Source: Halomonas sp. DQ26W
GTDB taxonomy: Bacteria; Pseudomonadota; Gammaproteobacteria; Pseudomonadales; Halomonadaceae
DNA length: 64,000 nucleotides
Assembly (NCBI RefSeq): GCF_003339685.1
Contig: NZ_QPKI01000006.1
Span: forward strand, 1 to 64,000
Direction of reading: 5' to 3'
Position 1 is the first letter of the stretch, and each line of letters starts with the position of its first letter. Made by a program: the position numbers and the translations under genes. Under the pieces are notes generated by a model. It made no database searches. It saw only the letters and a program-made list of their open reading frames with translations, and was not told the origin of the DNA. This document shows positions 45,736 through 54,477 of the stretch, in pieces.

Positions 45736-47924
45736 GCGTCGGCTTCCTTGTCAGTGGGCTCGGCAGTGCGGTCAACGATAACCCGGGCGTCTACCACTGC
45801 ATAGCCGTCGGCATTGACGATGACCGGGTTCAGGTCCAGCTCGGAGAGCGCCGGGTAGGCCTCGACGATCCGCGACACCTTGAGCAGCAGATCGACCAGT
45901 GCGGCCTTGTCCACCGCCTGCTCCCCGCGCACGCCACCGAGAATCTTCTTGGCCTTGATCTGCTCGACCATTGCCTCGGCGTCGTGCCGCGACAGCGGGA
46001 TGGCCCGAAAGGCCACATCCTCGAGGATCTCCACGAAAATGCCACCCAGACCGAACATCAGCACCGGGCCGAAGATCGGGTCGCGGATCACCCCGAGGAT
46101 CACCTCCACGCCCTTCCTGGCCATGGGCGCCACCAGAACCCCCTCGATCTCGGCAGTGGCGTCATAGGCACGGCAGGAGGCAAGGATCGCCTCGCGAGCT
46201 TCGCACAGGGCCGCCTCACCGGAAACGTTCAGCCTGACACCGCCGGCGTCGGACTTGTGTAGAATGTCCTTGGAGACCACCTTCATGGCCAGCGGCGTGT
46301 CCCCGAACTGCTTGGCCGCCTCGGCTAATTCAGCCTCGCTCCTGACCACCAATTCCAGTGGCACCTCGATACCGTGGTCACGCAACAGCTGCTTGGCCTC
46401 GTACTCGAAGAGGTCGCGGCCCTGGGCCTGGGCCTGCTGGAACATGGCAGTGAGTTCGGGCAGCGGCTCGACGCTGCGCTCGCGGCTCTGACGCTCGGCC
46501 TGGGCCAGGTACTGGCCACGCTCACCCAGCGCCGAAAGCACCCGCACCGCATGCTCGATGGAGGCGTAGATGGGCAGCCCCGCTTCATGCAGGCGACGCA
46601 GCGCCGGCGGCTTGATCGGTGTATAGAGGCTGTAGACAACCAGCGGCTTGGTGGTGGCCCTGGAGAGGTCCACCATCGCCTCGGCGCCGCGCATCTCGTC
46701 GCCCAGCAGTGATTCGGCAAAGCGAATGCTGTAGCCGCCGAACATGCCCACCAGAAAGACGCTGTCGACGTTGTCATCGGCGGCGACGATCTCCATGCAG
46801 GTAGCCAGCAGCGAGGGGTTGGCGTCGGTCGAACCGGCCACGTCCACCGGATTCACGGTGGAAGCCTGAGGGATAAGGATGTCACGCAGTCGCTGGCGCG
46901 TAGTATCGGAGAGCTCGGCAAGCTCGAGACCCGCCTCGGCCAGGCGGTCGGAAGCGATGGTCGCCTGGCCGCCGCCGTCCGAGATCACCGCCACGCGTTT
47001 ACCACGGGCCTTCTGCAACAAGCCAAGCCCCTCGGCCACCGGCAGGATCTCGTCGGAGTGCTGGACCACGCTGACGCCGGACTGCTTCAGCAGGTCCACG
47101 GTCATGGCATAGCTACCAGCCAGCGCCCCGGTATGGGAACTGGCGGCCTTCTGGCCCTGTTCGGTGGAGCCGGACTTGTAGACGACCACCGGCTTCATGG
47201 CGGTGACCTCGCGGGCCACTTCCAGAAACTTGCGGCCGTTACGGAAGCCTTCCACATAGAGGGCCGCGACCCGCGTATTTTCATCTTCGCCCAGGTAGCG
47301 AAGGTAGTCGTTGAAACCGATGTCGCTCTGGTTGCCCGGGCCCACGTAGGTGCTGAAACCCACCTGGCCATTGTGTTGTGCCTCCAGCGCCAGCGACAAC
47401 AGCATGTTGCCGGACTGAGAGATGATCCCCACACCGCCGGGCTTGACGTTGTCGAGTGCCAGCAGGTTGATTCTATGGTGCAGGTTGAAGACGCCCGACG
47501 TATTGGGTCCGATAATCCGCACCCCGTGTGCCACGGCTTTCTCCATCATCTCGCGCTCGAGCGCGGCCCCGTCCTCACCGACTTCAGCGAAGCCGCTGGC
47601 CAGGATGATTGCTCCGTTGATACCCCGGCGGCCACATTCGGCGATCAGTGCCGGTACGGTAGCCGCCGGGGTGCAGATCAACGCGAGCTGTGGGTTGCCC
47701 GGAATAGCCGTGACAGACGGCCAGGCCTTGACTCCCAGGATCATGTCAGCCTTGGGGTTGACCGGGTAGATATCGCCTCTGTAGCCATCCTTGACCAGGC
47801 CGACCATGGCCTTGTAGCCACGCTTGGTAGGATCGCTGGAGGCGCCGACTACAGCGATACCGGTTGGTGCCAGAATGTCGTGCAGCGGGCTACGGGTCGC
47901 CAGATGTCCTTCGATGGGATTCAT
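45732..47924 (-). CDS. ADP-forming acyl-CoA (acetate-CoA ligase type) synthetase
   Basis: 730 aa, fused alpha-beta form. CoA-binding Rossmann domain (GIAVVGASSDPTKRG), catalytic-His region SHTGALAGSYA, and C-terminal ATP-grasp (AMKVVSKDILHKSDAGGV; LMFGLGGIFVEIL). Makes acyl-CoA from acid, ATP and CoA, releasing ADP. Between two crotonase genes; a small acid or aromatic-acid side-chain pathway is likely but the substrate cannot be read. Confidence 0.9.
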   Translation of the reverse strand: MNPIEGHLATRSPLHDILAPTGIAVVGASSDPTKRGYKAMVGLVKDGYRGDIYPVNPKADMILGVKAWPSVTAIPGNPQLALICTPAATVPALIAECGRRGINGAIILASGFAEVGEDGAALEREMMEKAVAHGVRIIGPNTSGVFNLHHRINLLALDNVKPGGVGIISQSGNMLLSLALEAQHNGQVGFSTYVGPGNQSDIGFNDYLRYLGEDENTRVAALYVEGFRNGRKFLEVAREVTAMKPVVVYKSGSTEQGQKAASSHTGALAGSYAMTVDLLKQSGVSVVQHSDEILPVAEGLGLLQKARGKRVAVISDGGGQATIASDRLAEAGLELAELSDTTRQRLRDILIPQASTVNPVDVAGSTDANPSLLATCMEIVAADDNVDSVFLVGMFGGYSIRFAESLLGDEMRGAEAMVDLSRATTKPLVVYSLYTPIKPPALRRLHEAGLPIYASIEHAVRVLSALGERGQYLAQAERQSRERSVEPLPELTAMFQQAQAQGRDLFEYEAKQLLRDHGIEVPLELVVRSEAELAEAAKQFGDTPLAMKVVSKDILHKSDAGGVRLNVSGEAALCEAREAILASCRAYDATAEIEGVLVAPMARKGVEVILGVIRDPIFGPVLMFGLGGIFVEILEDVAFRAIPLSRHDAEAMVEQIKAKKILGGVRGEQAVDKAALVDLLLKVSRIVEAYPALSELDLNPVIVNADGYAVVDARVIVDRTAEPTDKEADA

Positions 47925-47945
47925 GTTCTCGTATACCTTGGCCTG

Positions 47946-48740
47946 TCACAGGCCCTTGAAGTTCGGGGTGCGTTTCTCAGCGAAGGCGTCAACGCCCTCC
48001 TGCCAATCCTCTGTGGTGGAGCAGGTGAACACGGCATCCAACTCCTGCTGCAACTGCCCTTCCAGATCGGTGTGTCCGCCCTGATTCACCAGGCGCTTGA
48101 GCATGGCCATGGAGACCGGCGCCTGCTTCGCCAAGTCACCTGCCAGGCGGTGCGCTTCATGGAGCAGTGAGTCCTTTGGCCAGCTAGAAGTGGCCAACCC
48201 GACCCTCGCGGCCTCCTCACCATCGATACGCCGACCTGTGAAGAGCAGCTGGCGCGCCATGTTCAACCCCACCAACTGGGGCAGTATCTTGGAAACACCG
48301 CCGCCGACGCAGGTGCCGATGCTGGTCTCCGGGAAACCGATCTGTGCTTCGTCGGCCATGACAATGAAGTCGCAAGAAACCGCCATCTCGGCGCCGGCAC
48401 CCAGGGCGTAGCCGTTGACTGCGGCGATCACGGGCTTGCGCAGGCGATAGATCGCTTCGCAGACATCATTGCCGAGTTGGAGGTATTGGCGGCGCTGGAA
48501 CAGCGTGCGCTTGGCGCCTCCATGCTCCTTCATATCGGCACCGACGCAGAAGGCACGACCCTCACCGGTCAAGATCACGGCACGAATGTCGTCATCCGCC
48601 TCGACGCTGGCCAGCGTCGCCAGCAGGTCGGTATACAGGGCTTCCACTACCGCATTGAGGCGATGGGGACGATTGAAGCGTATCTCCATCACGCCGCCCA
48701 CCTGGGCGATATTCAGGGTTTCAGGACTGTGTTGAATCAT
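47946..48740 (-). CDS. Enoyl-CoA hydratase family protein (first gene of operon)
   Basis: 264 aa crotonase. GEGRAFCVGADMKEHG and NGYALGAGAEMAVSCDF form the oxyanion hole, with Glu in GFPETSIGTCVGGGV at the second catalytic position. The two Glu arrangement suits hydratase chemistry. 21 bp before the acyl-CoA synthetase; divergent from the RpiR regulator. Confidence 0.9.
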   Translation of the reverse strand: MIQHSPETLNIAQVGGVMEIRFNRPHRLNAVVEALYTDLLATLASVEADDDIRAVILTGEGRAFCVGADMKEHGGAKRTLFQRRQYLQLGNDVCEAIYRLRKPVIAAVNGYALGAGAEMAVSCDFIVMADEAQIGFPETSIGTCVGGGVSKILPQLVGLNMARQLLFTGRRIDGEEAARVGLATSSWPKDSLLHEAHRLAGDLAKQAPVSMAMLKRLVNQGGHTDLEGQLQQELDAVFTCSTTEDWQEGVDAFAEKRTPNFKGL

Positions 48741-48924
48741 GGGCTACCGGGCACTCTCGTGATCGAACAATGACTGTGAATGGCTGCACAACGCCCGACA
48801 CTGTGGCTGCGAGCGGAAACAAACGTGCCGTTATCAAATAAATACTGACACAGATGTATTATGCGCATCCTAACCAAGCCACGAAGCGCCGTCAACACGA
48901 ACGTGTTGAAAAACAACAGAATGA

Positions 48925-48938
48925 GAAACAAATGTTTC
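48925..48938. promoter_or_regulatory. Candidate RpiR-type operator
   Basis: GAAACA AA TGTTTC, a perfect dyad in the divergent crotonase/RpiR region, with a related half-site GGAAACAAACGT near 48814. RpiR-family regulators bind such A/T-rich dyads. Confidence 0.5.
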
Positions 48939-49033
48939 ACTTATTGACGAAGCCCATGCGTTACAATGCGGGGCACGGCTACCGGCCGCCCGCATCATGT
49001 CACTGGGTAACACGCCCCCTGCAGGAGACCGAC

Positions 49034-49960
49034 ATGCTGGAACAGGAACCGCAGAACGCCGAAATGCAGAGTGTCGAGACCAGCCTTCCATCGGGTCTGG
49101 ATACCGTGAATCAGCAACTGGCCGCCGCCTATCCGGAGCTCAGCCCGCAGCTGAAGCTGGCCGCCGGCTATGTGCTGGAGCATCCAGTGGAAATTGCCTT
49201 CCAATCGATTCGCAAGTCGGCGACGGCGGCACGTGTAACGGCCTCGACACTGGTGCGTCTGGCCAAGCGGTTGGGGTTCGACAGCTATGAGCAGTTTCGT
49301 GAGGTCTTCCAGTCGGCAGTGCAGGCGGGGCCGGTAGAGCTTTCCGGGCGGGCCAGCAATCTGCGTAACCTGGCCAGCCAAACCGATGACCAGGTCTTTC
49401 TCGATGTCGGTGACGCGGCCTTCGACAATATCGGCCGGCTCTTCACCGCCGATACCCAGGCCCGAGTCCGCGATGCGGCAAAGATGCTGCTTAGCGCCGA
49501 GAAGATTGCCGTGGTGGGGTTTCGCGACACCTTCGCCTGCGCCTACCATTTCGCCTACGTTGGCCGTATCGCCATGCCCAACATTCAGTTGATACGCGGG
49601 CAGGAAGGCGGATTGTTGACGGAACTGGCACCCTTCGGCGAGCAAGACGTGGTGGTCACCTTCGGCTTCGAACCCTATTGCAGCGAAACGATGCGCGCAC
49701 TGGATATTGCTCGCCAGAATGGCGTTCACCCGCTCGTGGTGACCGACACATTGCGCTCCCCACTGGTGCCTGGCGCCGCCATCACCTTCACCGTCGCCAA
49801 TGCCACCCCACACTTCTTCCCTTCGATCCTTTCCGCCATCACCCTGATCGAGGTGCTGCTCGCCGAGTGCGTGGCCTACGGCCCCGATGGCCTGGTCGAT
49901 AACGTGGCGAGCTTCGAGTCGCGAATGCGTGAGATGGGTGCCTATGTCAGCAATGAGTAG
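49034..49960 (+). CDS. RpiR/MurR-family transcriptional regulator with SIS domain
   Basis: 308 aa. N-terminal HTH_6 (SPQLKLAAGYVLEHPVEIAF; SIRKSATAARVTASTLVRLA) and C-terminal SIS sugar-phosphate-binding-like domain (KIAVVGFRDTFACAYHFAY; VVVTFGFEPYCSETM). ATG 49034 is preceded by GGAG. Probably controls the divergent crotonase/acyl-CoA-synthetase operon; the ligand may not be a sugar. Confidence 0.88.
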   Translation: MLEQEPQNAEMQSVETSLPSGLDTVNQQLAAAYPELSPQLKLAAGYVLEHPVEIAFQSIRKSATAARVTASTLVRLAKRLGFDSYEQFREVFQSAVQAGPVELSGRASNLRNLASQTDDQVFLDVGDAAFDNIGRLFTADTQARVRDAAKMLLSAEKIAVVGFRDTFACAYHFAYVGRIAMPNIQLIRGQEGGLLTELAPFGEQDVVVTFGFEPYCSETMRALDIARQNGVHPLVVTDTLRSPLVPGAAITFTVANATPHFFPSILSAITLIEVLLAECVAYGPDGLVDNVASFESRMREMGAYVSNE

Positions 49961-49971
49961 CGCACGCAAGA

Positions 49972-50003
49972 CGCCGCCGGCCCTGGAACAGGAACCGGCG
50001 GCG
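49972..50003. terminator. Hairpin terminator between rpiR and qor
   Basis: CGCCGCCGG / CCGGCGGCG stem, 14-base loop, 11 bases after the RpiR stop and before the convergent quinone-oxidoreductase end. Confidence 0.6.
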
Positions 50004-50038
50004 CAAGGCGAATCAAAAAGGGTTGTGGGCGGTACCGA

Positions 50039-51016
50039 TCAGGGCAGCAGGATAGTGGAGCCGGTGGTCCTGCGGCTTGCCAGGTCCTCCTGGGCCTTGC
50101 CCGCATCGGCCAGTGAGTATTTCTGACCGATATCTATCGTCAACTGGCCGCCCTTCAGCATGTCGAACAGCTCATTGGCCATCATTTCCAGCCGTTCCCG
50201 GGTATCGGCATAGCCATTGAGGCTGGGGCGGGTCACAAAGAGCGAGCCCTTCTGGTTGAGGATGCCGATATTGACACCCTCGACCGCACCGGAAGCGTTG
50301 CCGAAGCTGACCATCAGCGAACGAGGCTTGAGGCAATCGAGCGAAATGTTCCAGGTGTCCTTGCCTACCGAGTCGTAGACCACATCTACCATCTCGCCAT
50401 TGGTCAGCTCGCGTACCCGCTCGACCACATCCTCCTTGGTATAGTCGATGGTCGCCCATGCTCCGTTCTTCTCAGCGAGGGCGGCTTTTTCGGGCGAACT
50501 CACTGTTCCAATCAACTTCACTCCCAGCACCTTCGCCCACTGGCAGGCAATCGAGCCGACGCCACCGGCCGCGGCGTGCCACAGGATCGTCTCGCCGCCC
50601 TTGAGGGGGCAGGTCTGGCGCAGCAGGTACTGCACGGTCAGCCCCTTGAGCATGCAGGCGGCAGCGGTTTCCACATCAACGCCGTCAGGCAATACCACCA
50701 CCTTGGCGGCGGGCAGCACATGATAGTCTGCATAGGACCCCAAAGGACCCTGAGCATAGGCTACCCGGTCACCCGGTTTGAGATGCGTCACGCCGTCGCC
50801 CACCGCATCCACCACACCAGCGCCTTCTGTACCCAGGCCGGACGGTAGCGACGGTGCTGGGTACAGTCCGGTACGAAAGTAGATATCGATGAAGTTGAGG
50901 CCAATGGCATGGTTCTGGATGCGAACTTCGCCGAGTCGCGGCTCGGCGGGGGTTACCTCCAGCAGTTCAAGAACCTCTGGTCCTCCGGTACGAGCAAACT
51001 GGATACGCTTGGCCAT
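50039..51016 (-). CDS. qor: NADPH:quinone oxidoreductase (zeta-crystallin type)
   Basis: 325 aa zinc-free MDR. GLNFIDIYFRTGLYP, then AAGGVGSIACQWAKVLG NADPH loop and VYDSVGKDTW. Reduces quinones by single electrons in the cytosol. ATG 51016 gives the family N-terminus MAKRIQFARTGGPEVLE. Confidence 0.92.
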   Translation of the reverse strand: MAKRIQFARTGGPEVLELLEVTPAEPRLGEVRIQNHAIGLNFIDIYFRTGLYPAPSLPSGLGTEGAGVVDAVGDGVTHLKPGDRVAYAQGPLGSYADYHVLPAAKVVVLPDGVDVETAAACMLKGLTVQYLLRQTCPLKGGETILWHAAAGGVGSIACQWAKVLGVKLIGTVSSPEKAALAEKNGAWATIDYTKEDVVERVRELTNGEMVDVVYDSVGKDTWNISLDCLKPRSLMVSFGNASGAVEGVNIGILNQKGSLFVTRPSLNGYADTRERLEMMANELFDMLKGGQLTIDIGQKYSLADAGKAQEDLASRRTTGSTILLP

Positions 51017-51135
51017 GGCGCCATATTCCTTGTTCGGTTGATGGGTAGTGTACTCAGGATAGAGCCCCATCCAAACGCCGAATGGGTTAGCGGTCAAGGA
51101 TCGCGGCTACCGTACTGCCCGCACTCGAGTCATTA

Positions 51136-51696
51136 TCAGCCGGGAAATGCCGCCAGGGCAGCGACGAAGAGGCCCTTCTCCTGTTCGAAGAAACGTGGAT
51201 CATGCTTGAATCGACGCAGGATTGCCGCCTCGTCGAAATCCAGCGCAGGTTCCATATCGCCGATGGTCTGTGCCGGATGCCCCTGGGCCAGGCCGATGCG
51301 GTGCCCACCGGGAGCAGCGAACCAGCGTGAGATACCACAGCGCCGGTAGAAAGCTTCGGCATCCTGGTCACCGGCTTCCACGCGCAGCGGCGCCTTGAGA
51401 GCGAGTTCACGAATCAGCCGTCGCTCACTCTCACGATCGCCGCTGGGCGAAGCGCTCAGCTCCAGAACCATGCTGGCACCCGATTCATCGAGCACCAGCA
51501 GTGCCAGTGCACCGGGGCGTTCCTGATCGTCCACCAGCCCCCACAAGCGAGCGGCTTCTTGAGCAAAAAGCACCTGTCGCGCACCCGAGAAAGTGACCAG
51601 GGGCGTCAGCCCCGCCTCTCGACCATAGATGTCGGCACAAAGCCTGGCCAGCCAGGCATCGCGCTGCTCGTCACGCTCGGGGGTCATCACCTTCAT
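51136..51696 (-). CDS. Probable GNAT-like acetyltransferase
   Basis: 187 aa from ATG 51696 (GAGG 6 bases upstream; the frame extends to 51765). Has a GNAT-like flow: acidic strand LALLVLDESGASMVLEL, a helix ERRLIRELALKAPL and AFYRRCGISRWFAAPGG, resembling the motif-B end of acetyltransferases. Substrate unknown. Confidence 0.5.
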   Translation of the reverse strand: MKVMTPERDEQRDAWLARLCADIYGREAGLTPLVTFSGARQVLFAQEAARLWGLVDDQERPGALALLVLDESGASMVLELSASPSGDRESERRLIRELALKAPLRVEAGDQDAEAFYRRCGISRWFAAPGGHRIGLAQGHPAQTIGDMEPALDFDEAAILRRFKHDPRFFEQEKGLFVAALAAFPG

Positions 51697-51834
51697 GCCA
51701 TGCCTCGCTGCATCGATCAAAGCCCGCAAGCCTAGCATAATCCGGCTCGTCTCCGCCCGTGCCATGGGTCTCGAGAGTCGCTATTCTGTTACCTGTAACC
51801 AATAGACTGTTCAGGCCGCTCACGGAGTCACTGA

Positions 51835-52602
51835 ATGCCGCCACATCCCGACATCGCCCTGCCCCGCCTGATCGCCCACCGGGGACTTTCCGCCCACGCC
51901 CCCGAAAACACCTTGAGCGCCGTGCGTGCCGCCTTCGACATCGGCTGCCACTGGGTAGAGCTTGACGTCCAACTGCTGGGTGACGGTACCCCGGTGATCT
52001 GGCACGACCCAACCCTCAAGCGTTGCTCGGACGGCCATGGCCAGCTCTCCCGACTCAGTGTGACCAAGGCGCGCGAGCTCGACGTTGGCTCCTGGTTCAG
52101 CGACAGTTTTCGCGGCGAGCGCATGGCCACGCTTGCGGACATGCTGGACCTGTTGGTGAATCTGGATATGGGTGTCAATCTGGAACTCAAGGTCGGGCGC
52201 AACCGCAGTGGCACCGAGCTGGCGGATAGTGTGGTGCCACGCCTGCTCGAGGCGCTCCCCCCTGAACGCATCATTCTCTCCTCCTTCGACATGGCCTCGC
52301 TGCACTACGCCAGGTCGCTGGCCGACGCATCACGTCTGCCGATCGGCGTGCTCACAGAGAGCATCCCCCAGAAGTGGCAACCTCGCTGCGAGGCCCTGGA
52401 TGCCTTCAGCGTGCATACCGACTGGACACGGCTCACTGCCCGTCGCGCCAGGGAGATCAAGGAGGCCGGTTACCGGCTGCTATGCTATACCCCCAACGAT
52501 CCGGCCGCCTTCTCCCGCCACTGGCTCTGGGGGGTAGACAGCGCCATCAGCGATGACCCGGCCTGCTTCGCTGGCATTGCACCACCGCCTACCCCGGATT
52601 GA
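51835..52602 (+). CDS. ugpQ: Glycerophosphodiester phosphodiesterase
   Basis: 255 aa. GDPD signature: IAHRGLSAHAPENTLSA with the catalytic His and Glu, WVELDVQLLGDGTPVIWHD with the metal Glu/Asp and second His, and NLELKVGRN. Cytosolic (no signal peptide), hydrolysing deacylated phospholipids. The gene symbol follows the soluble family member. Confidence 0.92.
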   Translation: MPPHPDIALPRLIAHRGLSAHAPENTLSAVRAAFDIGCHWVELDVQLLGDGTPVIWHDPTLKRCSDGHGQLSRLSVTKARELDVGSWFSDSFRGERMATLADMLDLLVNLDMGVNLELKVGRNRSGTELADSVVPRLLEALPPERIILSSFDMASLHYARSLADASRLPIGVLTESIPQKWQPRCEALDAFSVHTDWTRLTARRAREIKEAGYRLLCYTPNDPAAFSRHWLWGVDSAISDDPACFAGIAPPPTPD

Positions 52603-52621
52603 ACCCAGAGCCATAGCCCAA

Positions 52622-52650
52622 GCGGGCCGACATTCCGGATGTCGGCCCGC
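52622..52650. terminator. Hairpin between ugpQ and the permease
   Basis: Perfect 12-bp stem GCGGGCCGACAT / ATGTCGGCCCGC, loop TCCGG, between convergent genes. T tract weak. Confidence 0.7.
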
Positions 52651-52671
52651 CTGGTCATGCCACCGTAACAA

Positions 52672-54093
52672 TCAGCGCATTGTCGGCTCGGGCTGCATGG
52701 GGTCTTCATCGTCCCGCTCAACCACCATATCGTCCTCAACGGAAATCGGCTCCTGCTCTTCCGCTTCACGCGCCCCACGGGCCCGGTGTTCGATCAGGAA
52801 ATAGAGGATCAGACCGATACCCAACCCCCAGGCCGCGCCGTGGGTCGCCAGCACCACGCCCATGATGCCCGCCACGCCCATGGCGGTGGCGTTCTTGATC
52901 TGCTCAACCGCCACGGCGATACACAGGTAGCCGGTGATCAACAGGGTGATCGATAGCGCGATGGGCAGCACCGGGCGGAAGAAGGTCACCAACGGCAGCA
53001 GGAACAGGGCGAAGAAGCCAACGATCCAGAACACACCGGTACCGGAGTAGATGGTATCCATGGCCTTGCGCCCATAGCGGTAGCGCTCGGTCACGGTGGC
53101 CATGCCGCCGGTGAAGAGCGGGCCGGCCAGACCCGGATAGGGGGCCAGCAGCGAGTGCATGAGATTGCGGATGCCGGTAATCAGGTGTACCCGGTCGATA
53201 TTGACCTCGATCTTCTCGTCAGGACGCAGGTGATCGACACGTTTGAGCAGCGTCTGGCCGACCACGATGTCGCCGAAGGCGATGATGTAGGCAATGATCG
53301 CTGTGGGAATCGCCGCCACCATCAGTTCGATGCCCGGCGCGCCGATGGAGAACGGCAGGTAGGCCCAAATGCCGGCAAAATCAGGCACGGCAATGCCCCA
53401 CTCCACCGTTGGCAAGGAGTACTCTCCGACACCCCAGCCGATGGCCATGGTGATGAGCATGCCCGGCACCATCCCGAAGGCAACGATATTTCGTGCCCAA
53501 CGGTATTTCTCGGCCAGGTCACGGAAGGAGAGTGAGAACAGAACGTAGAGAGTGATCAGCCCACCGATGCCTAGCGAGATCGGCGTATTGTAAAGACGTC
53601 CGCCCTCGACGATCTCGCCGCTGATGGCCGCGATACCGGCTCCCAGCAAGATGCCCGCCTTGATCGAAGCCGGCACGTTGTTGACCAACTTGCTACCCAG
53701 GCGCGTAACCGCCATGAACAGGAAGATGGCCGTGACCATCAACTGCAGCGCGATCATGGCGCGAAGGGCCTCGGGCCCCGGCTCGAATTGGCCGATGAAC
53801 AGCAGCACCACGGGTATTGCCGGGGTGATCCAACCGGCGATGAACGGCACCCCCAATAAAGGCGGCAGGATGAAGCCGATGCCGCATACCACCACGAAGG
53901 CCAAGCCGACCTCGTAAGGCACGCCCAGGTACTGCTCCAGCAGCGGAATCATGCCCAGGGAGATGACGAACATCACCATGGCCTGGATGGTTTCGGGAAT
54001 CGCCCACTTGAAGTGGATGAAGGGAAGTCGGACCTTGAAGGGTCCCAGTGGCCAATAGGGATGTTCCTGGCCATATTCGCGTTTGAGCAGCAC
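52672..54093 (-). CDS. SLC23/NCS2-like permease, substrate unknown
   Basis: 473 aa with 11-12 hydrophobic segments (QAMVMFVISLGMIPLLEQYL; AIPTAIIAYIIAFGDIVVG; PYPGLAGPLFTGGMATVTER). The overall layout and the ASIKAGILLGAGIA segment fit the nucleobase/ascorbate-type transporter superfamily, but the NCS2 signature is weak. GTG start at 54093 with GAGGTG 7 bases upstream. Acidic C-terminal tail. Confidence 0.75.
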   Translation of the reverse strand: MLLKREYGQEHPYWPLGPFKVRLPFIHFKWAIPETIQAMVMFVISLGMIPLLEQYLGVPYEVGLAFVVVCGIGFILPPLLGVPFIAGWITPAIPVVLLFIGQFEPGPEALRAMIALQLMVTAIFLFMAVTRLGSKLVNNVPASIKAGILLGAGIAAISGEIVEGGRLYNTPISLGIGGLITLYVLFSLSFRDLAEKYRWARNIVAFGMVPGMLITMAIGWGVGEYSLPTVEWGIAVPDFAGIWAYLPFSIGAPGIELMVAAIPTAIIAYIIAFGDIVVGQTLLKRVDHLRPDEKIEVNIDRVHLITGIRNLMHSLLAPYPGLAGPLFTGGMATVTERYRYGRKAMDTIYSGTGVFWIVGFFALFLLPLVTFFRPVLPIALSITLLITGYLCIAVAVEQIKNATAMGVAGIMGVVLATHGAAWGLGIGLILYFLIEHRARGAREAEEQEPISVEDDMVVERDDEDPMQPEPTMR

Positions 54094-54477
54094 GTCGACA
54101 CCTCAGCGGTTCTGTTTTTTGAGCGTTCCTCTTAGTCGGTTGTTTTTATTCTTGGTCGAACTCGGTTGTACGCGTGTCTGACGCGGCGCAACATTCGACC
54201 ATCTGACATGTGGACAAGCAGCTCATAGGTGAAACTTGTCGACAACATTGCAAAAAGCGAACGCAGAAACTCAATAGCAGAGGCAAAAATGCAGGCAACT
54301 ACCCGGAAATATGAGCGCTGTTGTCGACAAGATCGCAACCAAATTGAGGAAGTTAACGTCAACGTAAAGCTGTGGGACCAGCGTCAATAAACCTCTTGCG
54401 AAGCAATGGCAACGCGGCACCAACAAAAGTGGTCGGGGTATGTGTAGAACTAAAGAACGATACTGCCGGCGATCGAT
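54094..54477. promoter_or_regulatory. 384-bp intergenic region with two identical palindromes
   Basis: TTGTCGACAA occurs at 54236-54245 and again at 54321-54330, 85 bp apart (centre to centre). The half-site GT-N-AC pattern fits GntR/FadR-type operators. Upstream of the GTG-start permease. No coding frame seen; lower GC than the flanks. Confidence 0.5.
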
